Part shown: piece after piece, positions 18,534 to 25,336 of the stretch | Numbering within the stretch: position 1 is the first letter of the stretch | Layout of the letters: each line of letters begins with the position of its first letter | Assembly: GCA_905234765.1 (NCBI GenBank) | Contig: CAJOIF010000005.1 | Span: forward strand, 1 to 64,000 | Direction of reading: 5' to 3' | Origin: an uncultured Bacteroidales bacterium | GTDB lineage: Bacteria; Bacteroidota; Bacteroidia; Bacteroidales; F082 | Length of the DNA stretch: 64,000 bases | Translations under genes and position numbers: made by a program | The notes under the pieces: model-generated | The model's database searches: none | Told to the model about the DNA's origin: nothing | What the model saw: only the letters and a program-made list of their open reading frames with translations

Positions 18534-20558
18534 TTATGCGTTTTCAGGTTCGTGATCGGGTTGATGTTCGGCGGCTTTCAGAGCAGCGTCCTTCAGCTTT
18601 TCGTCCTCTGAGTTACCCCACGGACGCTTGCCAAATATCTTTTCCAAGTCCTCGCCGAAGATGACTTCTTCCTCAATGAGTTTGGTGGCAAGTTGTGTTA
18701 GTCCGTCGCGATGGTCGGTAAGGATGCTGACGGCCTCTTGATATGCCTTTTCTATGATTTTACTCACTTGTTGATCAATGGTCTCGGCGGTCTTTTCACT
18801 GTATGGCTTCGTCAGGCTGTAGTCCTGTTGACCCGTCGAATCATAGTAGCTCAAGTTGCCGATTTCATCGTCCAAGCCGTAGTACGTCACCATGGCGAAA
18901 GCCTGCTTGGTCACCTTTTCGAGGTCAGAGAGAGCTCCTGTTGAAATCTGGCCGAAGACAACCTGCTCGGCGGCACGACCGCCCAAGGTGGCAATCATCT
19001 CGTGGTACATCTGCTCCTTGGTCGTAATCTGGCGTTCTTCAGGCAAATACCATGCCGCGCCCAGCGAATTGCCACGCGGCACGATAGTCACCTTGACCAA
19101 CGGATGGGCATATTGTAACAGCCAGCTCGTCGTGGCATGACCCGCCTCATGGAAGGCGATGACCTTCTTCTCTTCGGGCGTGATGATTTTATTCTTCTTC
19201 TCCAAGCCACCGATGATACGATCGACGGCATCGAGGAAGTCCTGCTTGTCAATTTCTTCCTTGCCTTTGCGGGCGGCCATCAGCGCGGCTTCGTTGCACA
19301 CATTAGCGATGTCCGCACCCGAGAAGCCTGGGGTCTGTTTGGCGAGGAAGTCCTTGTCGACGTCGTTGCCGAGCTTCAAGCCGCGCATATGTACCTCAAA
19401 GATTTCCTTACGGCCCACTATATCAGGCAGTTCAACATAAATCTGACGATCAAAACGACCTGCACGAAGCAAAGCCTTGTCCAGAATGTCGGCGCGGTTG
19501 GTGGCGGCCAACACGATGACACCCGAGTTGGTGCCGAAGCCGTCCATTTCTGTAAGCAGTTGGTTCAAGGTACTTTCGCGCTCATCGTTGCCACCTGTAA
19601 TGGCACTCTTGCCACGGGCACGACCGATGGCGTCAATCTCGTCGATGAAGATGATGCACGGAGCCTTCGACTTGGCGTTGTTGAACAGGTCACGGACACG
19701 CGAGGCTCCCACACCGACGAACATCTCCACAAAGTCGGAACCCGACAGACTGAAGAACGGTACATTGGCCTCACCTGCCACCGACTTGGCCAGCAGAGTC
19801 TTACCCGTTCCAGGAGGACCGACCAGCAGTACACCTTTGGGGATTTTACCACCCAATTTGGTATATTTCTCCGGATTCTTCAAGAAATCAACGACCTCCA
19901 TGATTTCCACCTTGGCCTCTTCCAAGCCTGCCACATCCTTGAAGGTCACGTTGACATTGGTGTTCTTGTCATAGAGTTGCGCGCGCGACTTACCAATACT
20001 GAAAATCGAGCCAGCACCACCACCCATACTACGGCCCATACCGCGTATCAACACGATATAAAACACAGCAAGCAGTCCCAACGGGATAATCCATTCCAAT
20101 ATACTGCCCATCCAGTTGCTTCTTCTTACATTACTGATATACACTGGATTATCAATGTCCTGCTGGGCGGTCTCCACCATCTCTTCAAAACGGTCGAGCG
20201 AGCCGATCTTGTAGGTATAATTGGGCTTCACCGTGGTGCCACTAATAGTTTGTGCATCAGGGAAGTTTTTCTTCAGGCCTTTCTCGTTCAGGTAAATCTC
20301 GGCATCCTCCTTGTTGACCAGTTCGATTTTAGAGACCTCCTGATTCTTCAACAATTCGATAAAACGTCCTTGGTTGATTTCCTCTTGCTCGGCCGTGTCC
20401 CTGCCAAAAAATTGCAGACCGATCAAAACAGCGAACAAAATGGCATAAATCCAGTAAAAACTGACACGACGTTTTCCCTTTGGTTTACGGTTGGATTGGT
20501 CAGGTTGCATGGGGTTATTCGGCTCTTGGCCACCCATGTTCTTGTTGTTTTCGCTCAT
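18534..20558 (-). CDS. ftsH: ATP-dependent membrane zinc metalloprotease FtsH
   Basis: A 674-residue protein with two N-terminal membrane helices (about 33-50 and 150-170) around the periplasmic domain, then the AAA+ domain with Walker A GPPGTGKT, Walker [15 protein letters not shown] region [21 protein letters not shown], and the M41 protease domain with zinc motif HEAGH. FtsH hexamers remove misfolded membrane proteins and regulatory proteins. The disordered N-terminal ~30 residues, rich in Asn/Gln/Pro, are common in Bacteroidota. It lies between rsfS (24 bases) and the LUD gene. Confidence 0.97.
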   Translation of the reverse strand: MSENNKNMGGQEPNNPMQPDQSNRKPKGKRRVSFYWIYAILFAVLIGLQFFGRDTAEQEEINQGRFIELLKNQEVSKIELVNKEDAEIYLNEKGLKKNFPDAQTISGTTVKPNYTYKIGSLDRFEEMVETAQQDIDNPVYISNVRRSNWMGSILEWIIPLGLLAVFYIVLIRGMGRSMGGGAGSIFSIGKSRAQLYDKNTNVNVTFKDVAGLEEAKVEIMEVVDFLKNPEKYTKLGGKIPKGVLLVGPPGTGKTLLAKSVAGEANVPFFSLSGSDFVEMFVGVGASRVRDLFNNAKSKAPCIIFIDEIDAIGRARGKSAITGGNDERESTLNQLLTEMDGFGTNSGVIVLAATNRADILDKALLRAGRFDRQIYVELPDIVGRKEIFEVHMRGLKLGNDVDKDFLAKQTPGFSGADIANVCNEAALMAARKGKEEIDKQDFLDAVDRIIGGLEKKNKIITPEEKKVIAFHEAGHATTSWLLQYAHPLVKVTIVPRGNSLGAAWYLPEERQITTKEQMYHEMIATLGGRAAEQVVFGQISTGALSDLEKVTKQAFAMVTYYGLDDEIGNLSYYDSTGQQDYSLTKPYSEKTAETIDQQVSKIIEKAYQEAVSILTDHRDGLTQLATKLIEEEVIFGEDLEKIFGKRPWGNSEDEKLKDAALKAAEHQPDHEPENA

Positions 20559-20582
20559 TACAAATAACTGATTTTGAAAATG

Positions 20583-20960
20583 TTAATCTTCGTTTTGCCT
20601 CACAATCCGCTCGGCATCGGCCCAAAGTTCCTCCAATTTGTAATAGCTACGTGCCGATTCGAGGAACACATGGACAACGACATCCACGAAGTCTATCAAA
20701 ATCCATTCCGTATTGTCGCGACCCTCCACATGGTAGGGCTTGGCATGGGTCTTTTGGAAGACCAATTCCTCCACTTTATCAGCGAGGGCATCGACTTGCG
20801 TCTTCGACGCAGCGTGACAGATGACGAAATAGTCCGTCACGGCAGTAGTGATTTCGCGCAAGTCCAAAGTGACGATTTCCTTGCCTTTCACGGCTTCCAT
20901 GGCCTCAATCGTCGCGGCCACAATCTCTTCAACGTTATCGTTTTGATGTCTGACTCTCAT
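20583..20960 (-). CDS. rsfS: Ribosomal silencing factor RsfS
   Basis: A 125-residue member of the RsfS/Iojap family, which binds uL14 and blocks subunit joining under nutrient stress. Landmarks are KGKEIVTLDLREI, DYFVICHAASKTQVDALAD, KPYHVEGRDNTEWILIDFVDVVVHVF and YYKLEELWADA. I place the start at 20960 (MRVRHQNDNVEEIV); the frame stays open upstream only because it runs through the GC-rich repeat at 20970-21042. It heads rsfS-ftsH-LUD. The repeat is in its leader. Confidence 0.9.
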   Translation of the reverse strand: MRVRHQNDNVEEIVAATIEAMEAVKGKEIVTLDLREITTAVTDYFVICHAASKTQVDALADKVEELVFQKTHAKPYHVEGRDNTEWILIDFVDVVVHVFLESARSYYKLEELWADAERIVRQNED

Positions 20961-20969
20961 TTTTCTTTT

Positions 20970-21042
20970 GACTTCGAGACTTCGGGACGCGGGACACGAG
21001 ACATCCGGTCGTCCCGTGTCTCGCAGTCTCGCGTCTCGTGTC
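20970..21042. repeat. GACGCGGGAC-type palindromic repeat, copy 1
   Basis: The sequence is built from short GAC(TT/GC)CGG-like words at about 8-base spacing on the left and their complements on the right (GTCCCGTGTCTCGC, GTCTCGCGTCTCGTGTC). GACACGAGAC and GTCTCGTGTC form a perfect 10-bp inverted repeat. It is much more GC-rich than its surroundings. Related copies lie at 34785-34852 and 42444-42475. All three directly follow a T-run. Here it occupies the rsfS leader. Confidence 0.75.
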
Positions 21043-21055
21043 AATTATTATGGTG

Positions 21056-21112
21056 CAAAAGTAATCATTTTTGAATAATCAAACCTCATTTCACAAAAAA
21101 ACCTTACTTTTG
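21056..21112. promoter_or_regulatory. Divergent promoters for rsfS and kdsC
   Basis: TACTTTTG on the minus strand (21056-21063) points to rsfS-ftsH, and TACTTTTG on the plus strand (21105-21112) points to kdsC. Both fit TAnnTTTG. The kdsC box is 19 bases before its ATG. Confidence 0.5.
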
Positions 21113-21131
21113 GCCCGAAAATAACAGCCTT

Positions 21132-21653
21132 ATGAACGACCTCAACGAAACACTCTCTCATATCACCACCTTCATCTTCGACTTCGACGGCGTAATGACC
21201 GACGGTACTGTTTTCAGCGACCACGACGGACACCCATGGCGTGCCACCAACGTCAAAGATGGCTATGCTATACAATTAGCCACCAAATTGGGTTACAATG
21301 TGGCGGTCATCTCGGGTGCCATCTGCCCCTCGATGGAAGTCAGAATGAACAGCCTCGGCGTGACCGATGTGTTCACCGGCATTCCTGACAAGGTGTTGAA
21401 GCTCAATGAGTACATGAAAGAGAATGGCTTGAAGCCAGAGGAGATTCTCTTCATGGGCGACGACATCCCCGACCTGCGCGTGATGCAATGCACTGGCCTA
21501 CCCGCCTGCCCTGCCGACGCCTCGCCCGAGGTGAAGGCCATCAGCAAATTCATCAGCGAACGCCTTGGCGGCAAAGGCGCTGTCCGCGATGTCATCGAAC
21601 GCACTTTGAAAGTACAGGGCAAATGGATGACAGCTGAGGCATATGCATGGTAA
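21132..21653 (+). CDS. kdsC: KDO 8-phosphate phosphatase (KdsC-type HAD)
   Basis: A 173-residue C0-type HAD hydrolase without a cap domain. Motif I is FDFDGVMTDG (nucleophile and acid Asp), motif II lies in VAVISG, and motif III/IV is MGDDIPDLRVM. KdsC removes phosphate from KDO-8-P in lipid A core synthesis. The same fold also includes YrbI-like sugar-phosphate phosphatases; the length and motifs favour KdsC. Other KDO genes are not next to it. Confidence 0.85.
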   Translation: MNDLNETLSHITTFIFDFDGVMTDGTVFSDHDGHPWRATNVKDGYAIQLATKLGYNVAVISGAICPSMEVRMNSLGVTDVFTGIPDKVLKLNEYMKENGLKPEEILFMGDDIPDLRVMQCTGLPACPADASPEVKAISKFISERLGGKGAVRDVIERTLKVQGKWMTAEAYAW

Positions 21654-21699
21654 CCATCCCGCAAGGGCTTTCGTGAAATATTTTCATTTACCACAAAAA

Positions 21700-21726
21700 A
21701 GGCGGCCAATTCCCTCTTGGCCGCCT
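21700..21726 (-). terminator. Terminator for the surface lipoprotein operon
   Basis: AGGCGGCCAA and TTGGCCGCCT form a perfect 10-bp stem with a 7-base loop. On the minus strand it is followed by TTTTTT, so it ends the gene at 21756; on the plus strand no T-run follows. Confidence 0.85.
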
Positions 21727-21755
21727 CCCGAATATGATTCCGATGGGGTTAACGG

Positions 21756-23369
21756 TTATTGCACATTGCGGACCAAGCGCACAGACTGACCGCCGCAACG
21801 GGGGCTGCTTCTCTGCGGATTCAGCGAATAGCCGCCGAAGTGCTCGTTGTAGCCGAAGTACACGCTGTACGCGTTGCCGCTACACGAAGCCGACCAGTAG
21901 TTGCCGATGCTGCCCACATCGTTGACCCCCTTCCCATAGCGGTAGCCAGCGGCAGGCAGGAAGACGGCACCGTGCTGCTCCAAGGTACTCCACTGCGTGG
22001 AGCTTATCACATTGCTGTCGAAGCTCGCGTTGTTTTGGTTGGTGTTGTTCAGGCTGTAGTAGCTCGCGCTCCAGTCGTCGGGCAACAATATCACGCCTTT
22101 CACCCCGTTCACCTGTGCCTTCGCATAGCGGATGCCGCTCGGGGTCGATCGGCTGTCGAAAATGTATTGCCATTCGCCATTGTCTCCTCCTGTAAGCGTA
22201 CGCCACGTGTTGGTGGTGTTGCCGCCGTTGCTTATCGGGTTATAGCCCCAGTCGGCCTGGCCTGTCTGTTCATACAGGTTGTAGGTAGATTGCCCGTAGG
22301 CGTAGTAGTCGTCGTTGAATTGGCTCGTGCTCCAAGGTTGGTAGCACCCCGCTCCATGGTTGTTGCCGCTCGTGCCCCAGCCGAAGAGGTCGCGGTCTAC
22401 GTTCTGGTCGCTGCTGTTCTGGCCCGTGGTGGTGCCAAGAACATCCCACTGGTTGTCGGCAAACTTCCAGTAAGGCGTGGCTGCGCTGCCAATATATTGC
22501 AAATTGCCTTGCGAGAATCGCACTTTCTTCGTAGCCGAAACAGAGAACAAGCCAGGGGCTGTGCCTTCAAGCAAAGTGCCTGCCGTTACGGTCAAGGCCG
22601 CGCCGCTGTTGGAATAATACCTCCCCGCTTGGATGCCGCGCATGAAGTTCATTGCACCCCATTTGCTGTCGCTATCGAACTTCAGCGTCGTTTCGGTGCT
22701 CACCGAGGGTATCAAGGCCACGTATTTTCCAGCCGTGGCCGTCCCAAGGTTGATATTGCCCTTTGCATCGCCTGTAATCGTACCCTCTCTATAATTAATG
22801 GTGGCGGTGGAATACACCTCGTCGCCGTGCAGATAGACGGTTTCGGCGGTTTCACTGGCGTTCTTGAAGCCGTTCACGTCGAAATAGGCGATGGACATGG
22901 CCATGTTCAGTGTGGCGCTGAAACTCGTTTGTCCATTGTAGACAATTCCATTACTAATGGCGATGTGGTAGTTCGTCACATTAGCAAGCGTACCGTCTTG
23001 GTTGGAGAAATCCACGGAAGTTGCAGAAGCATGGTTGCCCTTGCCGAGATAGAAGAAATACAGCGTTTCGCCATCACTTGGAGTGATGGTGCCACTGAAA
23101 GTTACGGTTTCGCCGCTTTGTGTGCTGGTCAGCTGGCCGAGGTAACCGTGTGTGCTGCCGCCCACATTGATGTATTCGGGGTTTTCCGTGGTTCCAGTCC
23201 AGGTGAAAGCACCTGTTTCGGGATTGAACCCAGTTTTCGCGCCGTTGCCGTAGCCTGCCGTAAGAGTGATTCTTACGCCTTCGTCGGTCGCGGGAGTTTC
23301 CGCTTTCTTGCATTGGCTGAAACCAAAGGTCAAGGCAAATGCTGCAAGGATTACAGTCAGCTTTTTCAT
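21756..23369 (-). CDS. Fimbrillin-like surface lipoprotein with a C-terminal paralogous domain
   Basis: A 537-residue predicted lipoprotein with lipobox FGFSQC near residue 20. Residues ~30-270 resemble the beta-sandwich of fimbrillin/FimA-like proteins (VRITLTAGYG, VYLHGDEVYSTATINYREGTITG). Residues ~275-537 are a Trp/Asn/Tyr-rich domain often repeated in Bacteroidales genomes: VSATKKVRFSQGNLQY, DLFGWGTSGNNHG, IRYAKAQVNGVKGVILLPD, and the terminal IGNYWSAS...SVRLVRN, similar to the Fibrobacter major paralogous domain. It is probably exposed on the cell surface. Its start overlaps the upstream stop (ATGA), indicating coupled translation. Confidence 0.75.
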   Translation of the reverse strand: MKKLTVILAAFALTFGFSQCKKAETPATDEGVRITLTAGYGNGAKTGFNPETGAFTWTGTTENPEYINVGGSTHGYLGQLTSTQSGETVTFSGTITPSDGETLYFFYLGKGNHASATSVDFSNQDGTLANVTNYHIAISNGIVYNGQTSFSATLNMAMSIAYFDVNGFKNASETAETVYLHGDEVYSTATINYREGTITGDAKGNINLGTATAGKYVALIPSVSTETTLKFDSDSKWGAMNFMRGIQAGRYYSNSGAALTVTAGTLLEGTAPGLFSVSATKKVRFSQGNLQYIGSAATPYWKFADNQWDVLGTTTGQNSSDQNVDRDLFGWGTSGNNHGAGCYQPWSTSQFNDDYYAYGQSTYNLYEQTGQADWGYNPISNGGNTTNTWRTLTGGDNGEWQYIFDSRSTPSGIRYAKAQVNGVKGVILLPDDWSASYYSLNNTNQNNASFDSNVISSTQWSTLEQHGAVFLPAAGYRYGKGVNDVGSIGNYWSASCSGNAYSVYFGYNEHFGGYSLNPQRSSPRCGGQSVRLVRNVQ

Positions 23370-23635
23370 TGCTTGTCCTCCTTACTTTTCAATAAGGTGT
23401 AACCCACTCCAGCTACCACGAGGACTGCGATGCCGCCGCCTATTGGTGCTTCTGTCGGATTTTCTGTCGTGGCTCCACCGAGACCGACACCATTTTCGGT
23501 GCCTGCTCCGTCACGGTTGCCATATTCGGGCAGGTCGCCCCTACCGAACAATCCGCCGCCGTTTTGGGCGTTCAGTTGGGTCGCTGTCAGCATCGACAGT
23601 CCCAAGAAAAGCACGAAGGCTTTCAAAGTTTTCAT
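23366..23635 (-). CDS. Small secreted Gly-rich protein of unknown function
   Basis: An 89-residue protein with a signal peptide (MKTLKAFVLFLGLSMLTATQLNAQ), a Gly/Asn/Glu-rich middle and a C-terminal membrane helix (GGGIAVLVVAGVGYTLL) followed by KSKEDKQ. A start 12 bases upstream (23647) is also possible. Open sequence further upstream is the 21-bp repeat array read through and is not counted. It precedes and overlaps the surface lipoprotein gene, so it may help its export or anchoring. I do not recognise a family. Confidence 0.7.
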   Translation of the reverse strand: MKTLKAFVLFLGLSMLTATQLNAQNGGGLFGRGDLPEYGNRDGAGTENGVGLGGATTENPTEAPIGGGIAVLVVAGVGYTLLKSKEDKQ

Positions 23636-23664
23636 GCGTGTTTTCATATTCCAAAAAATTTGTG

Positions 23665-23672
23665 CAAAATTA
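23665..23672 (-). promoter_or_regulatory. Predicted -7 box for the surface lipoprotein operon
   Basis: TAATTTTG on the minus strand lies 18-30 bases before the candidate starts. The nearest unit of the 21-bp repeat array begins about 23 bases upstream of it, covering the expected -33 region. Confidence 0.45.
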
Positions 23673-23694
23673 CGACAAAGTCCAAACAGGCGAG

Positions 23695-23811
23695 GTGACA
23701 ATTTCACAAATTCGAAGTGACAATTCCTAAAACCAGGTGACAATTCCCATATTTTTTGGTGACAATTTCCATAATCAGGTGACAATTTCCAAAAAACTGG
23801 TGACAATTACC
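23695..23811. repeat. Array of six GGTGACAATT units at ~21-bp spacing
   Basis: GTGACAATT(T/C)C-type units start at 23695, 23717, 23737, 23759, 23779 and 23800, giving spacings of 22, 20, 22, 20 and 21. The spacer bases between cores differ. The period equals two helical turns, which would place each core on the same face of DNA. It lies upstream of the surface lipoprotein operon and just past the pbpC-tail fragment. Confidence 0.85.
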
Positions 23812-23821
23812 AAAAAAGAGC

Positions 23822-23910
23822 CTACTGCACCACAATCTTCCTGCTCAGCTCCACCCCGTCTTCGTCCACACAACGGAGACGATAGGTGCCTTTTTTCCAC
23901 GTCGATGGGC
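23822..23910 (-). pseudogene. Duplicated 3' end of pbpC
   Basis: About 88 bases match the last part of pbpC (25337-25426) with roughly 7 mismatches and one inserted T. On the minus strand it still encodes GTYRLRCVDEDG followed by VELSRKIVVQ and a stop, against GTYQLRCVDEDG and VELIRKIVVQ in pbpC, but the insertion shifts the frame just before this. It starts 8 bases after the stop of the AAA_14 gene. The two copies are in the same orientation and flank that gene. Confidence 0.8.
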
Positions 23911-23918
23911 ATTGGGGG

Positions 23919-25202
23919 TTAGAGTTTCAAACAGCCGATAGGCACCACAAAGACGCCATCGGTGCGGCGATAAGCATATTGCCCAATAGCAGTGAGCACC
24001 ATCTTAAAACTCGGTTCAGGCATCCGAGTTGTATCGATTTTGCTAGATAATAAATCCAAGGTTTTCACGCCTTCGGCAATCAGACTCTCACCTCCCAACT
24101 TCACCTCCACCAAACCATAATGCCCATTACGTAAATGCACCACGGCATCACATTCCAATTTGTTGTTGTCTCTGTAATGATATACCTTGCCGTCCAAAGC
24201 TTCGGCATATGCCCGCAAATCACGGACGGCCAGAGTCTCAAACAGCAGGCCAAAAGTATTCAAGTCATTCATCAAATCTTTCGGCCCAATACCCAAAGCG
24301 GCCACAGCTATGCTTGGGTCTACGAAATAGCGCGTATCGGATGTGCGAATGGCTGCCTTGCTCCTCAAATCTGGATTCCATGCAGGCATATCCTCTTCCA
24401 TGAAAATTTTCTTCAAAACATCAACATAACTTGCAATGGTATCTTCACTCATACTCGACTGCGCATTGGCCGTTAGGTCGGCATAAATCGTCGAGATGGA
24501 TACTTGCCCTCCTTGATGACGCGCCAAACTATGGATAATACGTAACATGAAATCGGCATCGCGCTGCACATCATCAACACGCGAAATGTCGCTATGCAAA
24601 ACACCATCAAGATAAGCCGTCGCAATACGAAGGGCGGCTTTTTGCTTCAATGACAAGGCTCCCGGCCATCCTCCACGACACGTAAGATAAGCCATGGCCT
24701 CCAAGTCATGCTTGCCTTGATAAGCCTCGGGCACAACTCCTTCAAAAAGGCTCCCCAAACTGACCTCACCACTACTGTCGCCCGACTCCCAAAGCGACAT
24801 GGGACGCATCAGCAACCATGCAAAACGCCCCGTTCCCGAATGGAATATCTTGTCACGCTGTTTTTTCTGCGGAACGGCAGAACCCGTGAAAATGAACTGT
24901 CCTTGATGCTGCTCGCGATGATCCACCTCAAAACGGGCAGCATCCCACAATTGTGGCGCCAATTCCCACTCGTCAATCAAGCGAGGGGTTGCACCTTGTA
25001 ACAAGGCCTTGATGTTTACCTCCGCCAAATGCAGGTTTTGAGCCTTGGTATCAGGGTCATCCATATAAAGGATGCTCTTGGCATGTTGTTCTGAAGTCGT
25101 TGTCTTTCCGCACCACTTCGGTCCTTCCACCAAAACAGCACCAACCGTCTCCAATAAATCCTCTAATAATTGGTCGCAAATTCGCGGTCTATATTCGCTC
25201 AT
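23919..25202 (-). CDS. AAA_14/DUF4143 ATPase
   Basis: A 427-residue protein. The N-terminal AAA_14 domain (about 1-215) has Walker A GPKWCGKTTT, Walker B LIDEWELAPQLWDAAR and FTGSAVP. A winged-helix-like middle follows. The DUF4143 C-terminal domain shows a PD-(D/E)xK-like arrangement, ECDAVVHLRNGHYGLVEVKLG. These proteins occur in many copies in Bacteroidales and spirochaetes; no function is established. The gene is bounded by two copies of the pbpC tail and by two short-repeat arrays, which suggests it arrived as a cassette. Confidence 0.88.
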   Translation of the reverse strand: MSEYRPRICDQLLEDLLETVGAVLVEGPKWCGKTTTSEQHAKSILYMDDPDTKAQNLHLAEVNIKALLQGATPRLIDEWELAPQLWDAARFEVDHREQHQGQFIFTGSAVPQKKQRDKIFHSGTGRFAWLLMRPMSLWESGDSSGEVSLGSLFEGVVPEAYQGKHDLEAMAYLTCRGGWPGALSLKQKAALRIATAYLDGVLHSDISRVDDVQRDADFMLRIIHSLARHQGGQVSISTIYADLTANAQSSMSEDTIASYVDVLKKIFMEEDMPAWNPDLRSKAAIRTSDTRYFVDPSIAVAALGIGPKDLMNDLNTFGLLFETLAVRDLRAYAEALDGKVYHYRDNNKLECDAVVHLRNGHYGLVEVKLGGESLIAEGVKTLDLLSSKIDTTRMPEPSFKMVLTAIGQYAYRRTDGVFVVPIGCLKL

Positions 25203-25265
25203 TTTTCAGACTTTTATTTTCGATGCAAAAATACTAAAAATCTGATAAATACAAATATTTTTCTA

Positions 25266-25334
25266 TTTTTCATTCACCAAGTTGAAGATTTTTCATTCAC
25301 CAAGTTGAAGATTTTTCATTTACCAAGTTGAAGA
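25266..25334. repeat. 23-bp tandem repeat, three copies
   Basis: The unit TTTTTCATTCACCAAGTTG plus AAGA is repeated three times head to tail (25266-25288, 25289-25311, 25312-25334); the third has one C-to-T change. It lies 64-132 bases upstream of the AAA_14 start and ends 2 bases before the pbpC stop codon. Confidence 0.95.
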
Positions 25335-25336
25335 TT

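Noticed and set aside
19137..20567. Long open frame antisense to ftsH
   Set aside because: A 476-codon frame is a by-product of codon bias in ftsH; its translation is His/Gln/Thr-rich with no domain.
20961..21044. Longer RsfS N terminus
   Set aside because: The extra residues come from the GACGCGGGAC repeat and have no match to the family, which begins near MRVRHQND.
21759..23402. Long open frame antisense to the surface lipoprotein
   Set aside because: Mirrors the opposite-strand gene; composition (Arg/Ala/Val/Gly) is not protein-like and there is no promoter.
23695..25334. CRISPR array at either short-repeat array
   Set aside because: Cores are about 10 bases with 10-12 variable bases (first array) or the units are directly adjacent with no spacers (second array); no cas genes are present.
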